Positions 1-9,932 of a stretch of DNA of 14,577 nt are shown here, in pieces. The position numbers and the translations under genes are program-made. The DNA is taken from positions 1 through 14,577 of the forward strand of contig LSSL01004482.1 of assembly GCA_001953115.1 (NCBI GenBank). Reading direction: 5' to 3'. The notes below the pieces were generated by a model. It worked only from the letters and a program-made list of their open reading frames with translations, had not been told where the DNA came from and did not search any database. The DNA comes from Smittium mucronatum (lineage: Eukaryota; Kickxellomycota; Harpellomycetes; Harpellales; Legeriomycetaceae). Every line of letters begins with the position of its first letter. The stretch's first letter is position 1.

Positions 1-49
1 TAAAATCAAATTATTAACCTTCAAGTCCATAAATTTAGTATAATAGTAG

Positions 50-400
50 TGTATACATGACTTTAAAATTAAAATTACGATGGTTAAAATGAAAATAAAT
101 TACACCGGTGCTGATTAGACTAAACAATTTGGTTTAATTTTAGAATTTGGGCAAATTTTTAACTGTAAAATAAGAAAAAAAATATCTGAAAAAAATTCAC
201 ATAGCTTTCCTTAATGTGGAAATAAAGTTATGGAGATGTTTCTTGGAAAATCCTAAAACAAATTTCGGAAAACAACAAAAATATTTAGTGGGGATTTTTT
301 AAAAACAAATGTCAATAATACATCGAAATTCAAAAAATTATTTTGGTATTTTTCAAATCACGATCGGAATTTTAAAGTTTCAGCGGCTTTTATCGGATTT
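50..400 (+). pseudogene. decayed coding remnant, possibly an ISXO2/Merlin-like transposase N-terminus
   Basis: One plus-strand frame runs for 117 codons with stops only at 116, 212 and 254; about eleven would be expected at this base composition. It has in-frame ATGs at 80 and 89. Cysteines occur at 164 and 215, the second in a CGNKV context that could be half of a zinc ribbon. After the last internal stop the frame is open for 48 codons and includes FKKLFWYFSNHDRNFKVSAA (329-388), an aromatic helix followed by the start of a possible helix-turn-helix. Small zinc ribbon followed by HTH is the N-terminal order of ISXO2-like (Merlin) transposases. No DDE/DDD catalytic part was recognised. The frame closes at TGA 401-403, inside a GC-richer patch where a different frame opens. 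The family assignment rests on resemblance by eye; that this is a degraded coding region of some kind is the safer part. Confidence 0.3.
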
Positions 401-413
401 TGAAGGTTAATAG

Positions 414-454
414 AGTTGGGATTTTGTTTCGAGGGTTTCCCAACTGGAACCAGA
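414..454. other. paired hairpins in the GC-rich islet
   Basis: AGTTGGGA (414-421) pairs exactly with TCCCAACT (438-445), an 8-bp stem around a 16-base loop. CTGGAACCAG (445-454) follows at once, a 4-bp stem with a 2-base loop. These could be folding in a transcript, inverted ends of a lost element, or chance within the islet. Confidence 0.3.
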
Positions 455-530
455 GGCTCAACATTTTTCTAATCTGGATCAAGGTCTCGATGTTTTAGCT
501 GTTTATAAAGAAGTTTTAAGGATTTTATAA
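414..530 (+). pseudogene. open-frame remnant in a GC-rich islet, product unknown
   Basis: A stop-free run of 38 codons ends at TAA 528-530 and includes the peptide LEPEAQHFSNLDQGLDVLAV, whose balanced residues (E, Q, D, L, V, A) differ from the K/N/I/F-rich translations elsewhere in the window. It lies in a different frame from the remnant at 50-400, so the two could be parts of one gene separated by a frameshift near 385-413. The region 361-480 has 48 G or C in 120 bases (40%), about twice the local level. The minus strand also has an open, protein-like frame across much of the same stretch, so the coding strand is uncertain. No start codon belongs to this run and the protein family is not recognised. 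Confidence 0.22.
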
Positions 531-653
531 TCAGAATTTATTCTATATTTTTTGAACCCATAAGTTCTATAACTGTTCTAATTTTAGATTAAATAGTTTA
601 GAAATATTATATCTAGAATAATATAAAAAAAATAACTTATTTGATTTACCTAT

Positions 654-676
654 GAGTCGGTTAGAACCGATTTTTT
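654..676 (+). terminator. hairpin followed by a T run, terminator-like
   Basis: TCGGTT (657-662) and AACCGA (665-670) form a perfect 6-bp stem around an AG loop, followed directly by six T (671-676). As RNA, wobble pairs and an A-U pair lengthen the stem to about nine pairs. The shape is that of an intrinsic terminator, or of a Pol III stop or transposon-end hairpin in a eukaryote. It lies about 125 bases downstream of the remnant ending at 530. Function is inferred from shape only. Confidence 0.3.
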
Positions 677-1917
677 CCTTTATACCTTGGACGTTTTTCA
701 TTTTTTTTGATATTTCCTCCACTTTAAAAAATTAAAAAAAAGTAAAAGTAGAATCTCTTTGACTTTAAATTCAGTTTAGATGATTTTCTTGATTCCACGT
801 ATATTATTTTGGTCTCCCATATAAAAATTTAATTTCCTACGCGAAATAAATTTCCGCCATATTATTTAATTGAAAAAGGGGAGGGGTTTATTTTTTATTT
901 TTTGGATTCATATCCATTATAATATAATATTGCCATTTTTTTAACCCAAATTTGCTAGTTTCAAAAATTTCAAGAATATTATTTGATATAATAGCTGATT
1001 ATACACAGGTAAATACTACAAAGATTATTATTCCAATTTGGAAAAATATGCAAGTGATTTCTTTTTTTCAATTTTAGCTTTTTTTTACAACTTTATAAAC
1101 TTTTTTTTATTTTAACGGTTAATTATAATCATTTTCTAGTTATTAGCATCATATAAGGATAAATTCATACTTTTTATATCAAATAAAAATATAGGATTAA
1201 ATTTATTAGCACTAAATTTTATCATATCACTTTATCTAATACATTTTTATTAGCTGGTAATTGTGTATATATATTAATAATTGGATATCCTTTTTTTTTA
1301 TACTGATTTTTAGTAAAGATTAAGAACTAAAATATTGCTTATTTTAATATTTTTTTCTATTATTTTAGTTTATAATTTTTACAGATTTATTTAATATATT
1401 GATCCGATAATTAAGCTCTGGTTATTCTCATTTTAAAATTATATCATACACATTTATTTTTGTTTATATGATTTCCCTAAAACTGTCAATATTTTTTATT
1501 TGATAGCAAATAAATCATCGAAAATTTTACTTAATATACGGTTCACAACCAAATAGTTTCAAAATATCTTAAAAAATATTGTATATGCATAAAAATACAT
1601 ATAAAGTGTGTAAAAATAATATTAACTGTATAAAAATAGAGTATAATAATTTCAATTGTTTATTTTAATAACAAAAATCAATCTAAAAAGTTTTTTTTGA
1701 CAATTATATACTTTAATACATAAAATAATGTAACAATATAATGCTTTTTAATCTAGATAATAATAAAATCTGTTAATACTTGGGAAAAAAAAAATTCAAA
1801 TTTTAATATTCTTTAAATAAAATTTTTAAAACCTTATACATTATTTTTATAAATTAAATTGGAAAATTATGATAAAATTTTTTTTTTATATTAATAATTA
1901 AAATTTAGATGAAATTT

Positions 1918-1949
<32 letters not shown>

Positions 1950-2526
1950 TTTATTGACATATTTAGATTAAATCACCTTTAATAATATTCTTTTTTACCT
2001 AATTTTATTACTTTTTATGATATAAATTGTATAAATATTTAACAATTTACAATTGATCATTCAATTAGAAAAACGAAATAATTCAGAAATAAATATAGCG
2101 TATTAAAATTATAGGCGATACTTTTATCAATTTATCATATCATAGTTCTAAATTATGTTTTAGATTTAAATTTAAATTAGGACTAATAAAGTTCGATATA
2201 AATTTTATTATTTATATTTATAACAATTCCCAGAATTTCAACTTTGAAAACTCTTATTAATAAATCCGACAATTTCTACTTTGATTCCATATAATATTAT
2301 TTTTTTAGTATTTAAATATTTAAAGTTAATACTATTTTATTATAAAAGTTGAAGCCGATTATAAATTTGAAAAATTACCATATTTCTCGAATGAAAAGTT
2401 TTATGGCTAAAAAAATAAGAAAAATAAGATTTCAATAAGAAAAAAAAATCAAAAAATATATTATATCCATAATATTTTTAGATTTTTAATATATTTTATT
2501 AATATAAATGATTATATCTAAAGCTA
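677..2526. other. AT-rich spacer without a gene
   Basis: No coding region was recognised. The stretch holds short homopolymers of A or T and the TAA-type repeat listed separately. The bases around 690-900 are slightly richer in G and C but give no readable frame. Confidence 0.7.
1919..1949. repeat. TAA trinucleotide microsatellite, imperfect
   Basis: Ten consecutive TAA-type units; two late units are TGA instead of TAA. A simple repeat typical of AT-rich spacer. Confidence 0.85.
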
Positions 2527-2540
2527 TTTTTTTAAAAAAA
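2527..2540. other. T7-A7 tract junction
   Basis: Seven T followed directly by seven A, then TCTG. One of five such junctions in the window. Confidence 0.6.
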
Positions 2541-3670
2541 TCTGCAAATACTTGTTAATATAATCAAAAATTATCTTATTATTATTTTTACTAAATATTT
2601 GTAGAATTAGTAGTCTTTTAAATTTATATACATCTAAAAACCTATTTCAAAACAGTAATAATTTAGTTTAATAGCATTTAATCGTGTGAAAATTATTACT
2701 CGATTATTATTATAATCGTTTTTAATTTAAAAAAATTCCCAATAATATTATTTCTTGGGTTGATCCCTGAATGTAAATTGACTCAGATATTTTAGCTGAT
2801 TATTTTTTAAAAAAAGAGAAATTTTTTTAAAAATTATAATAATAATCATATTTTTTATAATAATAAAAAAATTTAATCCAGGATTAAATACATAATACTT
2901 TCTTATTTTTTATAAATATTCAGCATGATATAGAATTACAAGAAAATTTGAGATTTTATTATCTAAATCTGGAAAATGAATTATATAAATTGCGTTTTTA
3001 AACCTAATAATAGCTTATATATTTGAAAATAAATATAATGGGTTCAATATTAGAAAAAATTTATCGTTAAAATCATATAACTGAAACTTTAATTATTAAA
3101 ATTTTCATATATTTCGCATAATTTATTTGATTTTTTATGAGTGAAAAAAACCTTAAATATTTTTTTGTCGAAAAACTCACATTAAATTGAAATGTACTCA
3201 CATTTGGTTTATTAATGAAATTAAAATAATTTTATATTTTATGTTTAAATTTATTTTCTTTTTTAAAAATTATAAGTGAATTTTTTAAATTTACTAGACG
3301 ACTGATTCTATTATTTTTTGTAAGACAATGAAATCAGATTATATGTACACAGAAATTATAGATTAATAATTTAATTTTGTTAAATTATTTAAAAAAAGGT
3401 ATTAAAACATAACAAAGCTAAAAAAACATTAAAAATTCGGAAAATTTTGTTATGAAAAAAAATATAATTAATTGCAAAAAAAATTCTGTGTTAAGTTTTT
3501 ATTGATATTTTATTTTAAAAATATTATTATATTTTGAGATAATTTTTACCAATTAAAAGAATTTAAAGTTTAATAGAGGAAAAGAACAATAGTATCTTTG
3601 ATTTATATATTGTATAAAGTAACATAATACTGAATAATTTAGCTAATTTGACGAATTCTAGGAGCTGTAA
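2541..3670. other. AT-rich spacer without a gene
   Basis: Nothing gene-like was seen. It includes a shorter T6-A7 junction at 2803-2815 and the 19-base palindrome at 2871-2889. Confidence 0.65.
2871..2889. repeat. perfect 9-bp inverted repeat
   Basis: ATTTAATCC and GGATTAAAT flank a single central A. It could be a protein-binding dyad or chance; no gene lies near it. Confidence 0.5.
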
Positions 3671-3850
3671 ATAAGTCAAAATCTTCTAAAATTAAAAATA
3701 TATTCAAATTTTTTATTGGAAGAGAGACATAAAAAATTAAATTATATTAAAAAATTAAATAATATTCTAAAAAAAAGAAATAAAATAACATTAATTTTTT
3801 TATACGAAATCGAAAAATGCATTCGGGGAAGAGTTCTTTTGTTTTTTTAA
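3671..3850 (+). other. 59-codon stop-free run without a start codon
   Basis: The frame is open from after TAA 3668-3670 to TAA 3848-3850 and has no ATG. Its translation is dominated by K, N, I and L (for example EERHKKLNYIKKLNN from 3719), as expected from purine-rich random sequence. With roughly one stop per ten codons, several runs of this length are expected by chance in six frames of this window. It is listed because it is among the longest, not because it looks like a gene. Confidence 0.1.
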
Positions 3851-4541
3851 AAATAAAATTTTTATCAATACTATAAATTTGCAATTTAATGAATAGTTAC
3901 AGAAGTTTTATATTCTCAATAAATTTAAGACATTAAGTTTCATCTTTTATAAAATTTTATTTATTATAACTATTTTTTAGTTTAATTATCCGATTTAAAA
4001 ATTTATATCTGGCTGATATATGGTGTTTTTATAGTCTTTTTTCAAAAATAAGCCCTAAACTCTAACATATTTCTAAAAATTTGTTTTTCCAATAATTATA
4101 CTATTCAGCTTTTTATAGCTTATCGATATATATATATTAATATTGTAGTTATAAATCATTTATCACTCACTAACAGATTAATTTATTGATTAATATAAAT
4201 ATATTTAATTTCAGCTTGGATTATTATGAAAATACTTAGAATGGTTTCGAAAATAATTTAATGATATTAAAAATGGTATTATTTTAATTATAATTCTCTA
4301 TAAATATACTATAATTTAGAAATTTTGGCTTCGAAAGAGCAATAATAATTTTAGGTTTCATATTGCAGGGATATAAAGTGACTCTTAGGGACTTAAGTAA
4401 ATATTATTCATAAGTAAAATATATTAAAGGATTAGGCGAGTGTATTTCCTCAAATTTTCGAGTATTTTAAAATAATTTTGAGCAAAAACAATTTCAAAAA
4501 TTTTTTTATCATTTAAAAACTCTTTCGTTCCTATTGTGTAA
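3851..4541. other. AT-rich spacer without a gene
   Basis: No gene was recognised. A slightly GC-richer patch at about 4365-4460 gives no readable frame. Confidence 0.65.
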
Positions 4542-4571
4542 AAAATTCAGATTCGATACATTTATGCAAAA

Positions 4572-4658
4572 ATGTTTTCCAATTTCAATTTTTTATCCAA
4601 TAATGAATTAATTGATCAAAGTAACATGAATATTAGTCAAGAAAATGAAATTAAATAA
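4572..4658 (+). other. 28-codon ATG-started frame, probably chance
   Basis: ATG at 4572 opens a short frame ending at TAA 4656-4658, within a 38-codon stop-free run that begins at 4542. The peptide is rich in N, S, Q and E (MFSNFNFLSNNELIDQS at its start). No ribosome-binding or promoter signal was identified and no family is recognised. Its length is well within chance. Confidence 0.08.
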
Positions 4659-4706
4659 ACCCTTGGTGATGAAAAAGTCAAATTAAAATGATTTATAATT
4701 GAGAAA

Positions 4707-4724
4707 TTTTTTTTAAAAAAAAAA
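4707..4724. other. T8-A10 tract junction
   Basis: Eight T followed directly by ten A, then TCGACG, an unusually GC-rich flank for this window. Confidence 0.6.
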
Positions 4725-5154
4725 TCGACGCTGGTTTTTTAGTAAATTTATTAAAATATTTTGATTTAAAATAATAATTTTTATGAAAAAAAAATATTTC
4801 AAATAAGCAAAAAAAATTCCGGATATTATAATAATTGAAAAAAAATTACATAAGATTAGTTAAATTTTTATCAAAAGCTTTAAAAATCGATTTTTATTAT
4901 CATTTCAAACGGATGAATGTGAAAAAATGTGTACTCAATAAAAAAAAATTAGGAAATTTTTTTATGATAAAAATTTATTATGAAAGTTTTTCCCTAACAT
5001 TAACTTTAATCTCATACAGTATTCTATTTTAAATATTAAAATCTCTAAAATAAATAAAATCCTTTTTTCATCTCCCATTTTCAAAATAAATATTAATCTT
5101 AATAAAAAACTGATTATATTATGAATATTTTATAATTTATCTAGTTAAATTTAA

Positions 5155-5331
5155 CTATTTCTTAGAAAAATCAATGCCGGTAATTTTAATGAGTATAAAA
5201 AAGTTTTAACTGTGCAAAAACAGCTTCTACTCGAAATTAAATTATGTGATATAAAATATGTAAATATCTATCAAAATCAAAATCAATTTTTAATTTTTTT
5301 GCCTATTATATATTTAATTGAAATATTTTAA
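5155..5331 (+). other. 58-codon stop-free run without a start codon
   Basis: The frame is open from after TAA 5152-5154 to TAA 5329-5331. Residues include EYKKVLTVQKQLLLEIKL (from 5191), an amphipathic-looking helix, then a Q/N stretch and a hydrophobic end. It looks more protein-like than the other chance runs, but it has no ATG and its length is expected by chance at this composition. It could be a relic; no family is recognised. Confidence 0.12.
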
Positions 5332-5532
5332 AAATAAATTGACAAATAATTATATTCACAGTTATAAATATTATTGATATGGTAATCACAAAACTATTAT
5401 CGAATAAAATTTTAACGTTAAAAATTTTCAATATTAGTAATTCAAATCTTCTAACATACTAATTTTTTTCTATATATATATTTTTTTTCGATTTCGAGTC
5501 TATTTAAAATTAATAGAAAATAATTCATAAAT

Positions 5533-5583
5533 AACCCACTACTCTAAATTAATTGAATTTTTTTAAATTATAGTGGGTTTTTA
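5533..5583. terminator. long-loop hairpin with T-rich tail
   Basis: AACCCACTA (5533-5541) pairs exactly with TAGTGGGTT (5571-5579) and is followed by three more T. The 29-base loop can form a few extra A-T pairs. A 9-bp stem with four G-C pairs stands out here. It could be a terminator-like signal or the ends of a very short foldback of about 47 bp. Confidence 0.35.
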
Positions 5584-5601
5584 TAATATTTTTTAAAAAA
5601 A

Positions 5602-6083
5602 TAGAGCAGAAAACAACTGAAAATTGAAAATTATTCTTTTTATAAATCGGAATGCTTTTGATAAAATTTATCTATATTATAGAAAATACAAAAATAATTT
5701 TAATTTTTGTTTACATATTTTCTTTTTGGTTCAACCTAGCAAAAAATTAATCGATATGCCATAGGATTCGGATTAATCTGAAAACATCAAATTATAATTT
5801 TAATCAAACTCACCACTAAATAAGCTGTATATAATATAAATGTTAAAATTTGACATTTTTATATCCAAGTAAAAAAAATAAAATAAAACAATACCAAGTT
5901 AAATAAAACCAAATCATTGAAAATAATTAAAAAATCAATAAACTTATTAAATAATCTATAAAAAAATATTTAAAAATATGAATTGTTAAATAAAAGATTT
6001 TTTGGAATAAGTATATAATAGTTGGTATTATGATAATTTTAAACATTTCTCTTATGAAAAAAATAATCTTTTTTGTAATTTTA
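5602..6083. other. AT-rich spacer without a gene
   Basis: Nothing was recognised apart from a T6-A7 junction just before it (5589-5601). It forms the left flank of the foldback element. Confidence 0.65.
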
Positions 6084-6245
6084 GAGGGTTGAAAGTATTT
6101 ATACTCAAAAATACGTGTTTTTACACAAAATTAGGCAATTGTACACAAAATATGCGTGTACATACGAATTTTCTTTTTTGGCCAATATAACCCCTTAAAT
6201 ACTCCGAATTTATACACAAAATATAAGAACTCTTTTTATTTGACC
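6084..6245 (+). repeat. left arm of the foldback element
   Basis: Inverted copy of 6600-6764. It contains three exactly 20-bp-spaced copies of the ACNCAAAA motif starting at 6101, 6121 and 6141. On the minus strand it reads as a mostly open frame collinear with that of the right arm. Confidence 0.75.
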
Positions 6246-6439
6246 ATTATATTAAATCTAATCATTTTAATAGCGATAAATTATTCCAAAGTTACTAAAT
6301 TGTTGTTTCTCTGAATGCAGAAAATTTGCTATAAATTCTCTCTGCTTTCTTAATGAATTAACTTTAAAGTGTTAATTGAGCCGCATGCAGCTAAAATAAA
6401 ATCCCATTTACATCTAGGGTGGTTATAATTGATAATTTT

Positions 6440-6706
6440 GGTGCAAAACTTTTTTTTTGGCGTATAAAAATTATGGGATCTATTGAATAAAACTTTAAAT
6501 CGCCAGAAACAGTATTGAATGTCGAGTTGGCCTATTACTTTTATAGATAAAGTAATCTGGTATCAAAAACAATCAAAAATATAATTAAGTTAAAAAAACT
6601 GCCAAATGAAAAGAGTTTTTATTTTTTGTATATAAATACGAAGTATTTAAGGGCTTCTATTGAACAAAAAAGAAAAAAATTGTATAAACGCATATTTTGT
6701 GTATAA
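6440..6706 (+). pseudogene. stop-poor frame in the element interior and right arm
   Basis: One plus-strand frame of 88 codons has only two internal stops (6488 and 6548) before TAA 6704-6706. Its interior part includes NFKSPETVLNVELAYYFYR (6491-6547), followed after the stop by SNLVSKTIKNIIKLKKLPN, a helix-rich, non-repetitive peptide. A preceding WRIK...GSIE and the aromatic helix loosely recall the zinc-ribbon-to-HTH junction of ISXO2/Merlin transposases, the family also suspected at 50-400. From about 6602 it runs into the right arm, whose inverted partner preserves the same frame on the other strand, so part of the signal may simply reflect the arm sequence. Family assignment is a guess. 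Confidence 0.22.
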
Positions 6707-6764
6707 TTTCCTAATTTTTTGTTCAAACACGTTTTTTTTTGTATAAATACTTTTAACCATTTTT
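6600..6764 (-). repeat. right arm of the foldback element
   Basis: Inverted copy of 6084-6245. It contains the complementary motif units near 6697, 6717 and 6737, again at 20-bp spacing. Confidence 0.75.
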
Positions 6765-8216
6765 GAGAATAAATATTAACCGATCAATTAATTGGATTAT
6801 ACCATTTTAATAAAAAGATCATTTCTTTAAAATTATTTGATTTTTTAATACTTCTTTGAACCATTGATACATTGAATTCAAATTTAAACAATCATATTTG
6901 TTAATAGGCTGGTTATAAGTGAAATAAACTCTAATTTTTATGAAATATCTAATATGTTCCATTGATAATAAAAAACTAGGATTTTTATCTACTTACACAA
7001 TTATTTTCTTATGGCACCTCTAATAAATTGAAACCCGATTTCTTTTAATTAATAAAGCGTTTCTATTTTTTTGAATTATAAGTTTTATAAAATCTAATAT
7101 TTTCCATAATTGGCTCTCTTATAAAAAGTCTTAAAGCAAAATAAGATTTATACCTTTATAATAAATTTAAAACGTGTATAATTTCATATAAAATTTGATA
7201 TTTTTTGTAATTGGATGTTATATTATAAAAATTATGTTAGTTTTTAATAGGATTTATTATTTGTTTATAACTCATTTTTGCAAAAAATAAATGTCTTCAA
7301 GTAAATTAATATGTGTTTTGAGTTTTTTTTTCAAATTCATAAAGATTTCTGGAGATCAGAGTTTTATTTTTTTTGTGATGATTAATTGGCATAAATTTTA
7401 AAAATACACAAAGTAATCTAAAAAATATGCACATTATATTATTTATAATATTTTTGATTAGATTATTTTATTTTTCTATTAAGAATTTATGAATATTTTT
7501 GTTTTTAAATTCTGATTAACAACTACTTTCCATTGGTATATCTGGAATTATTAATTAATGCAAGATATATACGATTTTTGCATTCCCTTTTATAAGTAGA
7601 GCTTTACTATTAAAACATAAATAATACTTTAGCTTTAAATATTGCTCTATGATAAAAAAAAAAATTATTTAATAATACGGAATTAGAATGGCAGCAGAAA
7701 TCATTCTTTGGGGTTTTATTATATTAAATAAACTTCTAAATTTCTATTTGTAAGGGAATCATTGTATTTTACTATATAAAACAGTTTTAAAAGTAAAAAA
7801 GATATATTTGTGGATTAAATATCCGATATAACCTCCTTTAATTAAACAAAATAATCTCAATTTTAATCATTTATCTAATTAAATTGACAATTTAAATAAT
7901 TTTAACGTATTCAAATAGGAATGAATAGTACATGAAATATTAAATTAAAACCAATATTTTACTTAATGTGCGGTTTTAATGCTTAATAACATGGCGATTA
8001 ATTAATGGCATTTTTTTATATAAGAAAAAGTTCCCATATAACTATTCATAAAAAAATTAGTAAGAAAAATGTCACATTTTTCAAAATTATGCTTATCTTA
8101 TTTAAACGGTATTACTATTACCTAATAAGCTCTTCAAAAAACAAAAGCTGGAGGATAAATTTTTTTTTATAGCTTAATTTGTCATAGCACCATAAAATTT
8201 CCCTTATTAAGTACAA
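6765..8216. other. AT-rich spacer without a gene
   Basis: No gene, RNA or repeat family was recognised. A small patch at 7675-7715 is richer in G and C but only gives a short open run. Confidence 0.65.
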
Positions 8217-8232
8217 ATACCTACATAGGTAT
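8217..8232. repeat. short perfect palindrome
   Basis: ATACCTA and TAGGTAT flank CA. A 7-bp dyad that may be chance or a binding site; there is no gene context. Confidence 0.4.
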
Positions 8233-8466
8233 ATTTATTAGATAAAACTTCTACTTTTTGAATATATTAGAAAAAATTATTATATTAAAAATTATAGATT
8301 TTATTTATAATACAATATAATTATTCATAATCATCTCAGTTTTTTCACAAATATCTCACATAAATTTTTACTGTTTCCAAGGTTTATTTTAATAATTAGA
8401 AAAATTTACCCATAATAAATGTAACTTTATTATTTCTATTTACTTTAGAGATTATTTTATGAGAAC

Positions 8467-8489
8467 ATATATATATATATATATATATA
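8467..8489. repeat. AT dinucleotide microsatellite
   Basis: An uninterrupted run of alternating A and T, about eleven units. Confidence 0.9.
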
Positions 8490-9336
8490 ATTATATTTAA
8501 CAAGTTTAAAAAAGTAAAAGCATATATTTTGGCTAAAGTTTATCTTTTTTTTTATTTTTTCTTTACAAAAAATAATTATCCAGCTCTAATACTATTTGAG
8601 AATTATATTTAGTTACAATTTTTACCTCTCTTAATTTTTTTAAATGGAATAATTAGATTAAAAAGAAAAGTTATTTTTGTTGTTCTGTGCAAATTTGAAG
8701 TTGAATTCATAATTAGAAAAATCGATTATTGATTATTGGATTTTTAATATTTAAAAGAAAAAAATTTATATTATATTGTACCAGAAATAAATATGTAAAG
8801 TTAATATAAATTTTTACTTTTTTTTAAATGTGATCATTTTTAAAGCTTGATGATATTTTTTTAAAAAAACCGATTCCAAAATCCGAAATTTTGATCAATG
8901 TGTATATTATTATATAAATTTTGAATAAAAATAACCTTCAAAAACCAAATTGTGATATTTAAACTTATATAAAATATTAATATATACTATATATTCAAAT
9001 TAATTGACGATAAAAAGTCTTAAACAGCATCCGTAAATATACTCGCGTATCAAAAAAGAGTCCTAATGTTGATAATAATTTTTATTATATCAAAAAAAGC
9101 TTAATTTTAGAAAGCCCGATTTATGAATACATAAAATAGATAAACTTCATGTGGTAAAATATTTTATTTGTAATTATAATGCAATTTTTTTCCATTATAA
9201 GAAAATAATTTCTAAAATGATACGAAAAATTAGAACGATAAATATCAGAAATAAGACCATTCCCATAAATACATGTTTAATTTAAAATTTATATATAAAA
9301 TAAAAATAACAGTTTATTTTTGGCTAATTTTACTAA
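8490..9336. other. AT-rich spacer without a gene
   Basis: Nothing gene-like was recognised. It holds the T7-A7 junction at 8856-8869. A somewhat GC-richer patch at 9005-9070 reads open for only about 26 codons. Confidence 0.6.
8856..8869. other. T7-A7 tract junction
   Basis: Seven T followed directly by seven A, then CCGATT. Confidence 0.6.
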
Positions 9337-9780
9337 TCTAAACTTTTGAAAAACATCACGAGCGGGATAATCTATGTTTATTTAATTAAAATGGTATTTT
9401 TATGAGAGTTAAACCATTATTTCTATATGAATGGTAGCGAAAAAAGATATTTCTATATAGATAAAATAATAATAGTGGTTATAAACTTGGCTTTTTGAAT
9501 TTTAAAATTATTTGATATGAAAATTATCATATTTTACCTATAAATTACAGCTAACAAAAGATTGAAAAAAAAAAGGCCCTTATATACAATTAAAAAATTC
9601 CAATGAAAAAACATCCTATTAATAACTGGCTTATCTGGTGAAGTTGTTGACAGAATGATATCCCGTTAATTTAAAGGTTATATTTCTGGAACCAAATTTA
9701 ATCAATAAATCCTTAAAGAAAAATAAAAAATATCAAGATCTGCTATAGTGAGACATAAAATCACATATATAATAAGCCTA
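9337..9780 (+). pseudogene. decayed coding remnant with an HTH resembling Tc1/mariner transposases
   Basis: One frame from 9337 to about 9780 has seven stops in roughly 147 codons, about half the number expected. Its clearest part is at 9607-9666, KNILLITGLSGEVVDRMISR, then after a stop FKGYISGTKFNQ (9670-9705), and later SRSAIVRHKITYI (about 9733-9771). The order of a recognition-helix-like segment, R-stop-FK-x-G-x-I-S-x-x-K and then RSA....KIT recalls the paired HTH region of Tc1/mariner-type transposases, where an RFK-x-x-G linker joins the two HTHs. No DDE/DDD catalytic motif or terminal repeats were found, so it would be a heavily decayed N-terminal fragment. The family call is from resemblance only; a chance run cannot be excluded. 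Confidence 0.25.
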
Positions 9781-9932
9781 TAATATCCATGTAATAAAAA
9801 AGAATAAAAATTTATCTTAAATCTAAAAATATTAAATTGAAGATATTATTATTATTTTGATAAAAAAAAACCACATTATTAACTTCTATATTTCAATCTG
9901 GACTCAAAATATATATTAACTTATTTTATTAT

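Larger units (their letters stand above)
6084..6764. mobile_element. foldback (long terminal inverted repeat) element, about 680 bp
   Basis: Two long arms, 6084-6245 and 6600-6764, are inverted copies of each other. Over 6127-6204 against the complement of 6641-6718 they match at 64 of 78 bases (82%) without a gap, and similarity continues to both ends. The left arm repeats a motif of the form NNACNCAAAA at 6101, 6121 and 6141, exactly 20 bp apart, with a degenerate copy at 6161. TACACAAAA recurs at 6213. The complement of the right arm has matching units at the same spacing. Iterated motifs in terminal arms are typical of transposase-binding sites in foldback and MITE-type elements. Between the arms lie about 354 bp. 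No target-site duplication is certain; divergence of the arms suggests an old insertion. Confidence 0.75.

Noticed and set aside
4835..5032. 65-codon open frame on the plus strand, the longest in the window
   Set aside because: It starts at TTG with no ATG near its beginning, is dominated by K, N, F, L, I and Y, and shows no motif. About four runs of this length are expected by chance in six frames at this composition.
5729..5746. GGTTCAACC, resembling a tRNA T-arm (B box)
   Set aside because: No acceptor stem, anticodon arm or A box could be placed upstream; the same holds for GGTTCACAACC near 1542.
7639..7728. Short open run over the GC-richer patch at 7675-7715
   Set aside because: About 29 codons, no start, broken on both sides, no family resemblance.
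8467..8489. AT run as a possible cruciform or origin signal
   Set aside because: An ordinary dinucleotide microsatellite in AT-rich DNA; nothing nearby supports a special role.
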